Source of the DNA: Limnomonas spitsbergensis
Lineage: Eukaryota; Chlorophyta; Chlorophyceae; Chlamydomonadales
DNA length: 64,000 nt
Direction: 5' to 3'
Assembly: GCA_037349105.1 (NCBI GenBank)
Contig: JAYJMM010000100.1
Span: forward strand, 2,753,001 to 2,817,000
This document shows positions 39,301-48,539 of this stretch, piece after piece (within the stretch, counting starts at the first letter, position 1; each line of letters opens with the position of its first letter). The position numbers were made by a program, and so were the translations under genes. Under the pieces are notes generated by a model that was not told the origin of the DNA, did not search any database, and saw only the letters and a program-made list of their open reading frames with translations.

Positions 39301-42300
39301 GCCAGACGGCAGGTGGTTGCTTCTCACCAAAACAATTCGTCTTGAATGACGAGGCAACTATTGTTTTCAAGCTTCAAATTGTATGAAGAGTAGGTGTTTA
39401 AACTTCCAGAGTGCCTCACTGTGAACAGGTGAGCCGGACGGCGGTTGGCATAATTAGCTTTTTAGCTCCCCCCCCCCCCCCCCCAACAAATCTGTTTTGA
39501 CAGGCTGACGCCGGTTTCATTATTTTGAGGATTACAAAAGATGACGGACAGGGGCGTTTACTGCCGGGGACAAAGGATGCTATCCTGCTGGGCAGAGGGG
39601 GAAGGATGGGCCAACCGGCGAGAGGGGGTGAATGAGGGGGATGCACAGGACAAGGGTGCAGTGGTTTTTGATACAGCACCTGTTCATTGAGAGATAGGCC
39701 CTAGGGTTGAGGTTTGGTGGTTGACGGTTGAGGGTTGAGGGTTGTATACAGTACATGATCACCTAGTGTCAGGGATCAAGGTTTAGGATGTAGGGGGGTG
39801 AGGGTGTAGGGACTTGAGGGTAAAGGATAAGGGTTTGAATTCGAATTTGAATTATGAATATGCACATTGATTGACTGATCATACTACAAATAGTAATCGA
39901 CAACATATTTAATGTGTACATCACGTGCAGTAAATTTGGATTTGAATAATAAAGCTGCGCCCTGACCACCCTCCTCTCCTGACTGAAGGTAGTGGAGGAC
40001 AGCGGCCTCGTGTACATCACACATGAGGAGGTTGTGCAGTTCCTGGAGGTGAAGGACGGGATAGCCCGGGTCATGTACGCAGGTGAGTGAGGGGAGCTTT
40101 TAAAATCAGTATGATCTAGAGGGGGGGGAATTCAATGAAGTGTGGAAAATATTCCCCTCCCCCTCCTTCTTGCCTGCTACATCCGACTGATCCCCCCCCC
40201 TCCCCCCTGCCTTCTGCAGTCAACGGATCCCCCCCCTTACCCCTCCCTACCTGTGGCAGTCAACGGATCCCCCCACCCCCCATGCCCCCTGCCTGCTGCA
40301 GCTGACTGACCCCCCTCCCCCCTCCATGACCCTTCCTACTGCAGTTGTCCAATTCCCTCCCATCCCCCTTGCCTGTTGAGGTCGACTGATTCCCCCCTGC
40401 TCCTTCCTCCCCCCCAGTTGCTGCAGTCCAGCAATCCCCCCCCCTCCCCCCCAGTTGCTGCAGTCCAGCAATCCCCCCCCCTCCCCCCCAGTTGCTGCAG
40501 TCCAGCAATCCCCCCCCCTCCCCCCCAGTTGCTGCAGTCCAGCAATCCCCCCCCCTCCCCCCCAGTTGCTGCAGTCCAGCAATCCCCCCCCCTCCCCCCC
40601 AGTTGCTGCAGTCCACCAATCCCCCCCCCTCCCCCCCAGTTGCTGCAGTCCAGCAATCCCCCCCCCTCCCCCCCAGTTGCTGCAGTCCACCAATCCCCCC
40701 CCCTCTCCCCTGCATGATGCCCCCTGCTGCAGTCATGTATTGTACCCACACCGCACACTGCTACCTGTTGCTCCCCTGTTGAGGTCTGACTTATGTTTGT
40801 CCCCACTGCCAACTGCTACAAGCTGCTCCCTCGAAGAAATTAACTGCATGTTCCACCCCCTGCCCTCCCTTCCTGTCTACTGCTACTGCTGCTGCCTTGC
40901 TGCTGTTATCTGCTGCTGTAGTCAAGCATCACCAAAGTGAAGAGGGTGTTCCACACGTCGCCGTTGCTGCTGCCGCCCCCTCCCTTGGAGTGGGCGCCCA
41001 TATCCACACTCTGAAGGTACCCGCGTCAGGGACGGAAGCCGCGCAATCCTGAGACGTAAAACCCTAAAGAATGACGGGATCCACACTCCAAGGTGCCCGC
41101 TACAGAAATGGAAGCTGCCACTTATTTTCTCAATGTGCTTGCAATATGGGAGGCTAAACTCTTAACTCGAAACCCTCCTCATCCGAATCTTAAGGCACGT
41201 CCTTTTCTGTGTTCATCTGATACCGGTTGTTATTTTGTTTTGTATTCAACACTACGAGCTAGGTGGGGGAAATGACGGGGTTTTGTGTTGTTTTCTCCTT
41301 ACAATATCCCTCGCTCCATTCATCCTGCTCCCCTCTCCCCCTCACTCTCGACCTCGCCCACCACAGCCTATCAAGTGGCTGGCAAATGATTTACATCAAA
41401 CCCTGAACCCTGAACCAAAGTACTAAACCACAAGGCAGGAAACTCTTACCTTTCAACCTTTACCCTGAACCACAATCCGATATGTAACTCTTAACCCTTA
41501 CCTTCAACCCCTTATCCTGAACACTGAACCTGGAACCTTGAAACCAACCGCATATCACCCAGTGGCTGCTGAGTCAACAGAACAGCCGTCGATGTCTCAA
41601 ACACCGCTCGGATGCAGCCTGATCAAGGCGGCTTCCGCTCCTGGAACTCGGTAGGTAATGCCGCTGCTGCTGCTGCCGCCGCCTCATCGCCTCCGGTCAC
41701 CCCTGATGAGAAGGGGGGCACCGAGGCCGTCATGAGAGCTCTCTCCCAGCTTCAGGAGGTGAGGAGGCGGAGAGTACCATGGCCGAGAGTAGCAGGTTGA
41801 CAGTCCTGTCCCAGCCTCAAGAGACCGCAGGGTCCTTGTTGGATCAGAGGTGGCCGCCCAGCTGCTTGCTGATAGAGGTCAGGTGTGTGCACTTTAAAAA
41901 GTAATGAAGTGATTACTCGATTAATGACTGTTCTCATCTGCTGCCTCCATGGGGCGTAGCTTTATCTATTTATTTCACACCGGTCTCCAGGGCCTCAGGA
42001 AAGCTCTCTCGACACTCCTCGGGCAGCTCATCGTTTCCAGCAGTTTCACTGTCCATTTACTATGACTGTGCAACCGCTGATTGTACTTCATCCTAAACCC
42101 TCGCTCTTCCCTTCAGGCAAATCTGGCTTTTCCCTGTGGGTAAATCCGAGTTCAGTATTTCTATACTTTCAAACTGGCCCATCTTTTCTCTTGGACAGAT
42201 GCAGGCCCTGGTTACAGTGCTGCATCGTAAGTTCTTGCTGTCCCCTGCTGTTAAATTACTCTGCCTAATTCTTTGTTTTCCACGCTGGCCCATGTTTTTT

Positions 42301-42520
42301 CTCCTCTACCTATGCAGGCGCTGATTGTGTTGCATCCTAAATCCTCGCTTCCCCTGCAGGTGGGTAAACAGGCATTCTACATGCCTTAAATCCTCGCTCC
42401 CCCCTTCGTACAAAAAACATGCTTCATGATACATTCCTTTATTATTGACACCGACCCGTACCTGCTTCTTGATTACCGCAGGCATTCATCATGCTGGTCA
42501 TGCAGCCCGGCAGCAGCTAG
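36397..42520 (+). CDS. Unrecognised multi-exon gene, fullest copy of a duplicated gene
   Basis: Pieces with good splice signals: 36397-36474 (MVIMLLQSGPQLQAMFAAWW, ending agg|gtgacg); 39176 to about 39282 (MSMLHLSQKVHYIALQWYLN, then KSAVDRVMFSERLQPG); 39989-40082 (VVEDSGLVYITHEEVVQFLE, then VKDGIARVMYA); 40922-41016 (VKHHQSEEGVPHVAVAAAAP); about 41590-41760 (QPDQGGFRSWNSVGN with poly-Ala, ending ALSQLQE|gtgagg); 42318-42359 (ALIVLHPKSSLPLQ); 42482-42520 (AFIMLVMQPGSS and TAG). The 40082/40922 and 42359/42482 junctions agree in phase. The 39282/39989 and 41016/41590 links are not resolved, so an exon may be missing. I recognise no family. Two exons recur in the second segmental unit (48.8 and 49.9 kb) with mostly conservative changes, supporting past coding function. 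Nearly every exon edge is echoed in the neighbouring intron. Confidence 0.4.
36440..38112 (+). repeat. 55-bp minisatellite, about 30 copies, beginning at an exon donor
   Basis: The unit gggtgacggggcatggtatg + ggatgctggggcctgggggc + gggtgagcaggggga repeats about 30 times with small indels. Its first copy grows out of the exon end gatgatggggagggtgacgg. The unit's gagcagggggagggtgacgg is a worn version of the same exon/donor sequence. Very long Pro-rich reverse frames here are artefacts. Confidence 0.9.
38835..39130 (+). repeat. Four upstream echoes of exon 39176 start
   Basis: The exon start gatgtccatgctgcatttga is preceded by decaying copies at about 38847, 38920, 39012 and 39097 (for example gatgttcatgcttcagctga). 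Units of about 80-90 bp are each separated by aatttgaattcaaat-type AT-rich linkers. The same pattern occurs in the second segmental unit at 48540-48760, so it predates that duplication. Confidence 0.85.
39460..39970. other. Intron with telomere-like and AT-rich linker sequence
   Basis: Contains a C-run (39469-39484), ggttgagggttgagggttg telomere-like tracts (39700-39830) and a weak echo of exon 39989 at about 39895-39940 (atgtgtacatcacgtgcag). A downstream echo of the donor of exon 39176 lies at 39420-39450 (gtgagccggacggcggttgg versus gtgagccagacggcaggtgg). Confidence 0.6.
40185..40915 (+). repeat. Acceptor-derived repeats, including a 37-bp array (8 copies)
   Basis: A 37-bp unit gttgctgcagtccagcaatc plus a C/T run repeats from about 40417 to 40700. 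It is flanked by looser versions (ctgcagtcaacggatccccc, ctgctgcagtcatgtattgt). The true acceptor at 40920 reads ctgctgtagtcaagcatcac. The array is therefore a run of worn acceptor-plus-exon-start copies upstream of exon 40922. Confidence 0.85.
41075..41115 (+). repeat. Decayed copy of exon 40922-41016 end
   Basis: gatccacactccaaggtgcc, followed by acagaaatggaagctgc, matches the exon end and intron start tatccacactctgaaggtac and cagggacggaagccgc. It lies about 80 bp downstream. Confidence 0.7.
42062..42400 (+). repeat. Echoes of the two last exons of the plus-strand gene
   Basis: Copies of exon 42318 (gcgctgattgtgttgcatcc) occur at about 42072 (ccgctgattgtacttcatcc) and 42205 (gccctggttacagtgctgca). 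A copy of the 42482 exon start (gcattcatcatgctggtcat) occurs at about 42371 (gcattctacatgccttaaat). Confidence 0.7.
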
Positions 42521-42779
42521 GGCGTGTCGGTGCAAGACATTGAGTGTGCTTCATAACTCCCAGTGCTGGTGCCGGCCTTGAAAGCGGGCACTGGTGGCGC
42601 TGTGTCATTGGACGCCGACATGATGCTCTCCTGACCAGAGTTCAACAACGCGGCCATGCACATCCTGAATGGCTGAGAGGTGGAGGATGGAGGAGAGAAT
42701 TCACATTTTCATGCAGGAGTGTGATGGTCGGGGAAAGATTGCCGCATGGACCCAAAGATCAAGGCCGCATTGTTGCCGT

Positions 42780-43640
42780 CATGGGCTTATTGATGTTACA
42801 CCTCTGGGCCTTACACCTTCGAACTGTTTTTGCTTTGTGTATGTGTGTGTGTGTGGGGGGGGGTATTTCCCTTCTAATTTGTGTTCCTCTCTTTATTTTC
42901 CTTTCCCCTCTTGCCTTAAGTCTCCTTCACCCAACTTCTCTGTGGGCGATAAGGAGGTCCAGGTGGTCAAGCCTTTTTAGAGGACCTCGTGGTTGAGCCG
43001 TTTTGAGCAGGACCCAGAGGTGTCATTGACCTCTGGGCCCTGCCACAAAAAAGAAAATTCAAAGGAAAGGATGTTCACCCCTTAATTCCCCGAGACCCTG
43101 AAGAGATTCTGGCCCTCAAACTCTCAAAGAGACAGATTCAATGATGAGGGGAACCGTGCTCTTGGCGCAGTGTCAACTGTCAACAATTTGCGAAATATAA
43201 AAATGAAGTGGCCAGGAAAAAGTTTACGTACTAAAAACTTGGGGGGAATACACTTGATTAGGCCTTCCAAAAACACGAGAAAATGTTTCCTGGGCTTTCT
43301 TTCTCCGACCTTTTTCCCTGCCATTTGTGCGGCCCTTTCCTTCACTTCTCTTCTCCGTTTCCTCACCTCCGGCCATGAGTTTATTTTCCTCCCGACCTGA
43401 CAGTCGGTCGCTCAAGCAGCTGAGCCTTTTCAGCATGGCCCATAGGTATAATGGCATTGGCCTTTTCTTGCTGTTTGACGATTTGCATCCCCTCCCTGTC
43501 TGTTGATGCTGGCATAGAACACCTAGCGGTGCTGAGGACCCGCAACACTAGGCAACTGGACTTGAAGGCAAGGAGGCGGTTGTTGACGGGGTCGGTATTC
43601 TTCTTGCTTTTGTGGGCGGTTTAACTTTTTTGCACCCACG
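42780..43640. repeat. Cluster of dispersed tail-like repeats
   Basis: Holds a short minus-oriented core (gatgttacacctctgggcct, about 42792) and two plus-oriented copies at about 42880-43034 and 43290-43464. Each has a pyrimidine tract, gagccttttcagcatggccc-like core and aggtgtcattgacc-like end. The poly-pyrimidine stretches give purely compositional reading frames on the minus strand. No gene is supported here. Confidence 0.6.
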
Positions 43641-44240
43641 TCGTCTCTTCTGAGTGGGGCCTACCTTCTGCACTACGGGATTCGTTCCCATACCACGCAC
43701 GGGAGGGCGTACATGGTGTGGTGAGCTGATGGAGGCGGTGAAGGAGTTAGAGTATGGAGCAGCTGTCCCCAAACTGTGTGAGGCAGTCTCTGACCTGCAG
43801 CCGCTTCCCGTCCCAGAGGTGCTACACCTAGTGGACGCAGCCTACATGCACGTGCAACTTCAGGCACCTGGCAGAGGAGACCTTAGGGACCCTACCACCC
43901 AGCACAGGCTTGCGGCCGTTGACACGCTTGGTTCCAATCTACGGTGGGCGCCGTGTTTGCGCAAGCTAGGAGTTGCACCAGCAATAGGGCCGCGTGCGCT
44001 TGTGTGCGCGCACGAACTTACCGCTGCGGCTCTGTGCGGTTAGCACGGCTGACACGAGAGGACCGCAGAGCGGTCAACAATGTGAGACAGGCTGCTGCAA
44101 GCGGTGTTGGGCAAGGGGAGATGGCGAGCATGTGGAGGATGCGTTGCATGTCTGCTTCCATTGCCCTAGCGTGAAGGAGAGGCTTAGGGAGAGAGGTTGG
44201 ACATGCCCCCCAGAGGGCGCCACTGACTTTCAACAGTTGT
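43640..44240 (+). pseudogene. Decayed retroelement fragment with zinc-knuckle remnant
   Basis: The plus strand reads ELMEAVKELEYGAAVPKLCE in one frame, then after frame changes CKRCWARGDGEHVEDALHVC and FHCPSVKERLRERGWTCPPE, ending at TAG 44240. The Cys/His pattern with EHVEDALHVCFHCP resembles the C-terminal zinc motif of non-LTR retrotransposon polyproteins. At least two frame changes are needed to link the parts, so it is a dead fragment. A pyrimidine-rich 3' region and a tail-like repeat (44429-44484) follow directly, as a retroelement 3' UTR would. Confidence 0.5.
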
Positions 44241-44329
44241 AGGGTGGGAGGCTCTGACTTTTGTTGAGGACCCCCTTTTTTGTTTCTCTTTTGCTTTCTT
44301 GTTGAAGGCTTACAAGGGGCGGGGATACT

Positions 44330-44790
44330 TTGGGCTGCCTTTTCCTTTTGGGGTGGCCTATTTCCTTCTCCTTTGTGTTCTTCTCCTTCTGTCCATTTTC
44401 CCTTGAGTTCCTTTTCTTTTCTCCCAACGGGTGCCCACGCGGCCGAGCCTTTTTGAGCTGGTCCCAAGGGTGTAGTGTCATTGACCTCTCTCATGCATCA
44501 AATGTTACCGTGTGTTCCGTTGAATTGTAACGACTGCCAGGCTTTTCCTTAAAAGACGTGGTGGATATCGTTGAGGCGTAGACGTTTTCAGAGGCTAGAA
44601 CTTCCTATGTCTTTATTTCCAGCATTTTGTCTGTCACTTCACTTCATTCCCCATTTCCCCCTTTTTTTCCTGTTCCTGGTGTTTGTTTCGGTCTTTCCTC
44701 CCAACCCTTAAGATAGGCGCCCACGCGGCCGACCTTTTGCTTGAGCCGGGCCCAGAGGTGTTAACGTCATTGATTGACCTAAGCACTGCA
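44330..44790 (+). repeat. Two dispersed tail-like repeats in tandem
   Basis: Pyrimidine tract plus core at 44429-44484 (gcccacgcggccgagccttt) and again at 44716-44776 (ggcgcccacgcggccgacct, then cccagaggtgttaacgtcat). Between them lies catgcatcaaatgttaccgt, shared with 33012 and 57730. Confidence 0.75.
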
Positions 44791-45136
44791 CCAGGCATGT
44801 GAGGTTTATCGGCTATTGCCCGGCTATTGTTAAGGACGTGTTGGACAGATGGAAGCACTATACTTAAAACCAGTAATGCCCGTCAATTTCAAGTAAATGG
44901 CGTTACATCTTTGGGCCTGCTCAAAAGAGGTCTGCTCGCAGTTTGAAAGATGCTTCCAAAGTTACAAGTGTCAGGCCAAGGCTAGTACAACAAAAATGCC
45001 CATCAAATAATCAGAGCTCGGGAAATTGGGCTAGGAGGGCCCGTCACTAGAACCAGGCAGAGTCAAGTGAAAACCGGCATCAATAGTAAACGGACAGTAA
45101 ACCGTCTCGTCAAACAATGGCATTTCAGCTTGGATT

Positions 45137-45141
45137 TTACA
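45137..45141 (-). terminator. Displaced polyadenylation signal TGTAA of ankyrin gene 2
   Basis: TTACA in a segment homologous to the 3' UTRs of genes 1 and 3, but about 910 bp beyond the gene 2 stop codon because of the intervening inserted sequence. Confidence 0.45.
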
Positions 45142-45281
45142 GGCAAACGCAAACCAGTCCAAAGGATTCAGGCACATGCAAATTGGATAACGTTTGGAAT
45201 GTTGAGCAAAATGATTCCCCAAACGGGTGGTACTCAGTACTTTTGTCGCAAATCTTGGACGAAATTCACCAACACGTCAAC

Positions 45282-45410
45282 GGCCATGGGCAGCAACCAG
45301 GCCACAAGCAACCAGGCCATGGGCAGCAACCAGGCCACAAGCAACCAGGCCATGGGCAGCAACCAGGCCACAAGCAACCAGGCCATGGGCAGCAACCAGG
45401 CCTCCAAGGG
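45282..45410 (+). repeat. 33-bp tandem repeat (four copies) inside the gene 2 3' flank
   Basis: The unit atgggcagcaaccaggccac + aagcaaccaggcc is repeated nearly perfectly. The plus frame reads MGSNQATSNQA, but it runs antisense to the ankyrin 3' UTR. The paralogous flanks lack it, so it arose after the segmental duplication. Confidence 0.85.
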
Positions 45411-46050
45411 AGGATACATGGGCATGGCACCCTGGTCATGGCTGTCCCTGGGAAAGTGAGCCTGTACTACTAGAGCACCCACTCAACCAGCCAACAAAAT
45501 GAACACCATTGTAGGCTTAGAGCACAAGGAGATAATCCATCCTGATGTCATGGTCATTTAAATGCAGAGCAACCCAAGGACACCGAGTCACCGACATCCT
45601 CGTTATCTATGTACTGTTTAGACATATATCTGAGTAATGAACCATCAATATGCTCAAATATAAACGAGCTCACAGTGCTTGTTCAACAAGTTTAAAGCAT
45701 ATGGCATTTCTAGGACAAGTTTATCCCCACTTTCCTGCAGGAACCTCCGGCACCATCTATACAAAGAGAAAATAAACAAAGAAAGAGAACACCATGCAAG
45801 GAACATACACTCGCCATTGACATCACCACCTAACATGCCATTTAAAGCCCTGCGGATGCAATAGACTCTTGCACAACATCATGCGTACCAGACATTGATT
45901 GCAATGCTTCCCCAAGCATGAGCCACCGACCCTCAGTGAGCAAAAGGTAATCGTAAACACAAGATGCCATAGCTGTCCGCTGCTGTGCGTTGCATGGCAA
46001 TGGTGCGGTCTTGGCCCCTGCCACACTATTTCCTTAAAAATTATGCTTCT
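45410..46050. other. Sequence inserted at the 3' end of ankyrin gene 2
   Basis: Absent from the aligned flanks of genes 1 and 3, where tcgtcaacg-like sequence is followed almost directly by caacaaacgtgtcatgtcgt. No coding frame or transposon ends are recognised. Confidence 0.55.
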
Positions 46051-47547
46051 TCAAGACATTGGCTCTTCATAGCACATCAGTTTGGTATACAACAAACGTG
46101 TCATGTCGTCATCAATGGGGACATGCCCCTCGTCGTCGTCACAATACTCGAATATTGCTGTGTCGATTTGATCAGTGTTGGGTGCATGATGCGGCCATTC
46201 CAATAGAAGCCGCACAATCGCTATTTCCCCAGCATGAACGGCTGCAATAAGTGCCTGTCCATTCTGGCAGTCAGCATGTGGCGCATGATGCGGCCATTCC
46301 AATAGAAGCCGCACAATCGCTTCATGCCCGCGTTGAGCGACCCAAACAAGTGCCTCTCCATCTTCTTCCGAGTGGCCCTTTCCTTGACAGTCAGCATGGG
46401 GTGCATGTTGTGGCCAATCCAGCAGCAGCCTCACAATGGCCATATGCCCACCACCGGCAGCCTGCACGAGTGCCTCACCGCCTTGGCAGTCAGCATGGGG
46501 TGCATGCTGTGGCCATTCCAACAACAGCCTCACAATGGCCTCATGTCCACCACTAGCAGCCTGTACCAGTGCCTCACCGCCTTGGCAGTCAGCATTCGGT
46601 GCATGTTGTGGCCATTCCAACAACAGCCTCACAATGGCCTCATGTCCACCACTAGCAGCCCGTACCAGTGCCTCACCGTCTTGACAGTCGGCATCGGGTG
46701 CATACTGCAACCATTCCAGCAAAAGCCTCGCCATGGCCTCATGCCCACAACCAGCAGCCCGCACCAGAGCCCCGCCCTCTTGGCAGTCAGCATGGGGTGC
46801 ATGCTGTGGCCATTCCAACAACAGCCTCACCATGGCCTCTTGCCCATGCGCAGCGGCGTTTGCGACCGCACCTCCATCCAGGCAGTCGGCACGTGGCGCA
46901 TGATGGGGGTATTCCAATAGCAGCCTCACAATGGCCTCATGCCCACCACGCGCAGCGCCTACCAGTGCCTTTCCGTGTTGACAGTCAGCATGGGGTGCGT
47001 GCTGCGGCCATTCCAACAACAGTCTCACAACCGCTTCATTCCCATTTCCAGCCGCCTGTACCAGCGCCTCTCCGTCCCAGCAGTCGGCGTGTGGCGCATG
47101 CTGGGGCCATCCTAACAACAGCCGCACCACCGCTTCATGCCCTGCCTCAACGGCTAATAGACAAGCTCCTTTTAAGTCGACTACGGGATGCCTTGTTAGC
47201 AATGCGGTGACCAATGCCACCTGGTCCACTGCTGCCTGGCTGCTGCGACGTGCAACTGCTCTCCGGACAGCATCGCCTGGGCTTCTGACATCCTTCGTCA
47301 TCAGCAGGTTGGCCAACAGGTTGGGGCTGGACATCAGGCAGTCGCGCCACTGCCTGCACACGCTCCACGCAGCGACCCAGGTGCCCCTCATGTAGCTCGG
47401 CTTGGTCTGCTCCCCCAAAGCGCTTTGGCTAGCCGGCTGCCATGCACCCACGTGGTTTAGAATCCTCTCCATGACAGGCGAGTCCAGGTCGCCGATGCAA
47501 GTAGGATTCTCGGCAGTGTCGACTTCCTTCAGCGGTGAGCTCGTCAT
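46051..47547 (-). CDS. F-box-like / ankyrin-repeat protein, paralogue 2
   Basis: Single exon of 498 aa, start ATG 47547 ([20 protein letters not shown]). The F-box-like region (residues about 17-72; [39 protein letters not shown]) is followed by about ten ankyrin repeats, three to four more than the paralogues. The extra repeats are near-identical in the middle ([20 protein letters not shown]), pointing to recent in-gene duplication. One repeat has a [11 protein letters not shown] insertion at the same relative place as SGGRLAEDGEA in gene 1. The C-terminus departs after IDDDMTRLL ([12 protein letters not shown]) because foreign sequence joins there. The likely role is the same as the other copies (SCF substrate adaptor, inferred). 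Confidence 0.9.
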   Translation of the reverse strand: MTSSPLKEVDTAENPTCIGDLDSPVMERILNHVGAWQPASQSALGEQTKPSYMRGTWVAAWSVCRQWRDCLMSSPNLLANLLMTKDVRSPGDAVRRAVARRSSQAAVDQVALVTALLTRHPVVDLKGACLLAVEAGHEAVVRLLLGWPQHAPHADCWDGEALVQAAGNGNEAVVRLLLEWPQHAPHADCQHGKALVGAARGGHEAIVRLLLEYPHHAPRADCLDGGAVANAAAHGQEAMVRLLLEWPQHAPHADCQEGGALVRAAGCGHEAMARLLLEWLQYAPDADCQDGEALVRAASGGHEAIVRLLLEWPQHAPNADCQGGEALVQAASGGHEAIVRLLLEWPQHAPHADCQGGEALVQAAGGGHMAIVRLLLDWPQHAPHADCQGKGHSEEDGEALVWVAQRGHEAIVRLLLEWPHHAPHADCQNGQALIAAVHAGEIAIVRLLLEWPHHAPNTDQIDTAIFEYCDDDEGHVPIDDDMTRLLYTKLMCYEEPMS

Positions 47548-47559
47548 GGTTACTGAAAT

Positions 47560-48068
47560 TGAAAGAGGCAGTTCGTGAGCCTGTGGCTGGGTCCAGATTC
47601 CGTAGTTTGCGAGGTCTCCGATGCAAATTTATTCTCTATGAAGTTGCCGGAGATTGCAGAAATTAAGGAGGTGGTGGTATTTTGAATGTGCACCTGGTAA
47701 CATTTTGCCAATTAATTCAGCGGCAGTGACTGGAGATGGCAGGCCCCAAGAGAAGGGACTGAGCCAAAAAGGACGATCCGGGAAGACCTTGGGAGGAAAC
47801 AGCAAGCATAGCAAATGGCTGTTTGCGTGCCTGGAATTTATTTATCAATGAAACGTGGACCGCCGAACCCAACTGCTTCCCTCAAATGACGTGCTGGGCG
47901 GGCTCTTCTCCTCTCTCGCTCGTCGGTGCCTCGGTGGTGTGGGCCCTTCGCCACAGCTGCCGGGAATGACCCTAAAATCATATCAGCCTTCATTTCATTC
48001 CCACTGACCAGCGGGATAATCGTTTCGCCACCATCATGTTGTTCTTGTTGCAAAGTTCATGCCGAGTA
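47560..48068. other. Upstream region of ankyrin gene 2, homologous to genes 1 and 3
   Basis: Shares ctgagccaaaaaggacgatc, gtggaccgccgaaccca and gtgcctcggtggtgtgggc with 34990-35390 and 59930-60300. It ends where the MITE at 48069 begins. No coding sequence is seen. Confidence 0.6.
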
Positions 48069-48250
48069 CCGTAGTCACGGACGTGTTTCGTTATTTTCGA
48101 ATTTCGTTGTTGCTTAAAAAGTCGCAGTTTTGGCGATGTTTTTGATTCGTTGCCCCTTAACATGAAAAAATCCATTCAAAACATTTTCATGACTGATTTT
48201 GTTGCTCCTCGAAGAATGATCAAAATACCGAAATACGTCCGTGACTACGG
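48069..48250. mobile_element. Tc1/mariner-type MITE with ~30-bp terminal inverted repeats, 182 bp
   Basis: Both ends read ccgtagtcacggacgt (left plus strand, right reversed). They continue through (g/a)tttcg(t/g)tatttt, giving about 30 bp with two mismatches. TA flanks both ends (48067-48068, 48251-48252). There is no coding capacity. It is absent from the aligned regions of segmental units 1 and 3, so it inserted after the duplication. Confidence 0.85.
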
Positions 48251-48539
48251 TACCTAAGGGCTTTGAGTCTAGGGACTGTGGGTTGGGGTCAGAGACTGGC
48301 CAGGTCATGGGGAAGAGGATGCGGGCCAGGGTGCAGGCTGGGACGGGGGCCAGGGTGAGGGCTGGGGTGCGGGGCCCAGGGTGAGGGCTGGGGTGCGGGG
48401 CCCAGGGTGTGAGGGCTGGGGTGCGGGGCCCAGGGTGTGAGGGGCAGGTGCAGGGGGCTGGGGCAGGGGAGGGGAGGGTGCCAGGATGAGAGGTGCACTG
48501 TATCTCACCCCTGCTTTTGAATTTGAATTCAAAATGAAA

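Noticed and set aside
45067..45459. 130-aa plus-strand frame with NQATSNQA repeats
   Set aside because: It overlaps the antisense 3' UTR of ankyrin gene 2 and a 33-bp repeat that the paralogous flanks lack; no splice or start support.
46251..47210. Plus-strand frames opposite ankyrin gene 2 (198 aa, 180 aa)
   Set aside because: Antisense shadows of the ankyrin repeats; the minus strand has the full F-box/ankyrin protein.
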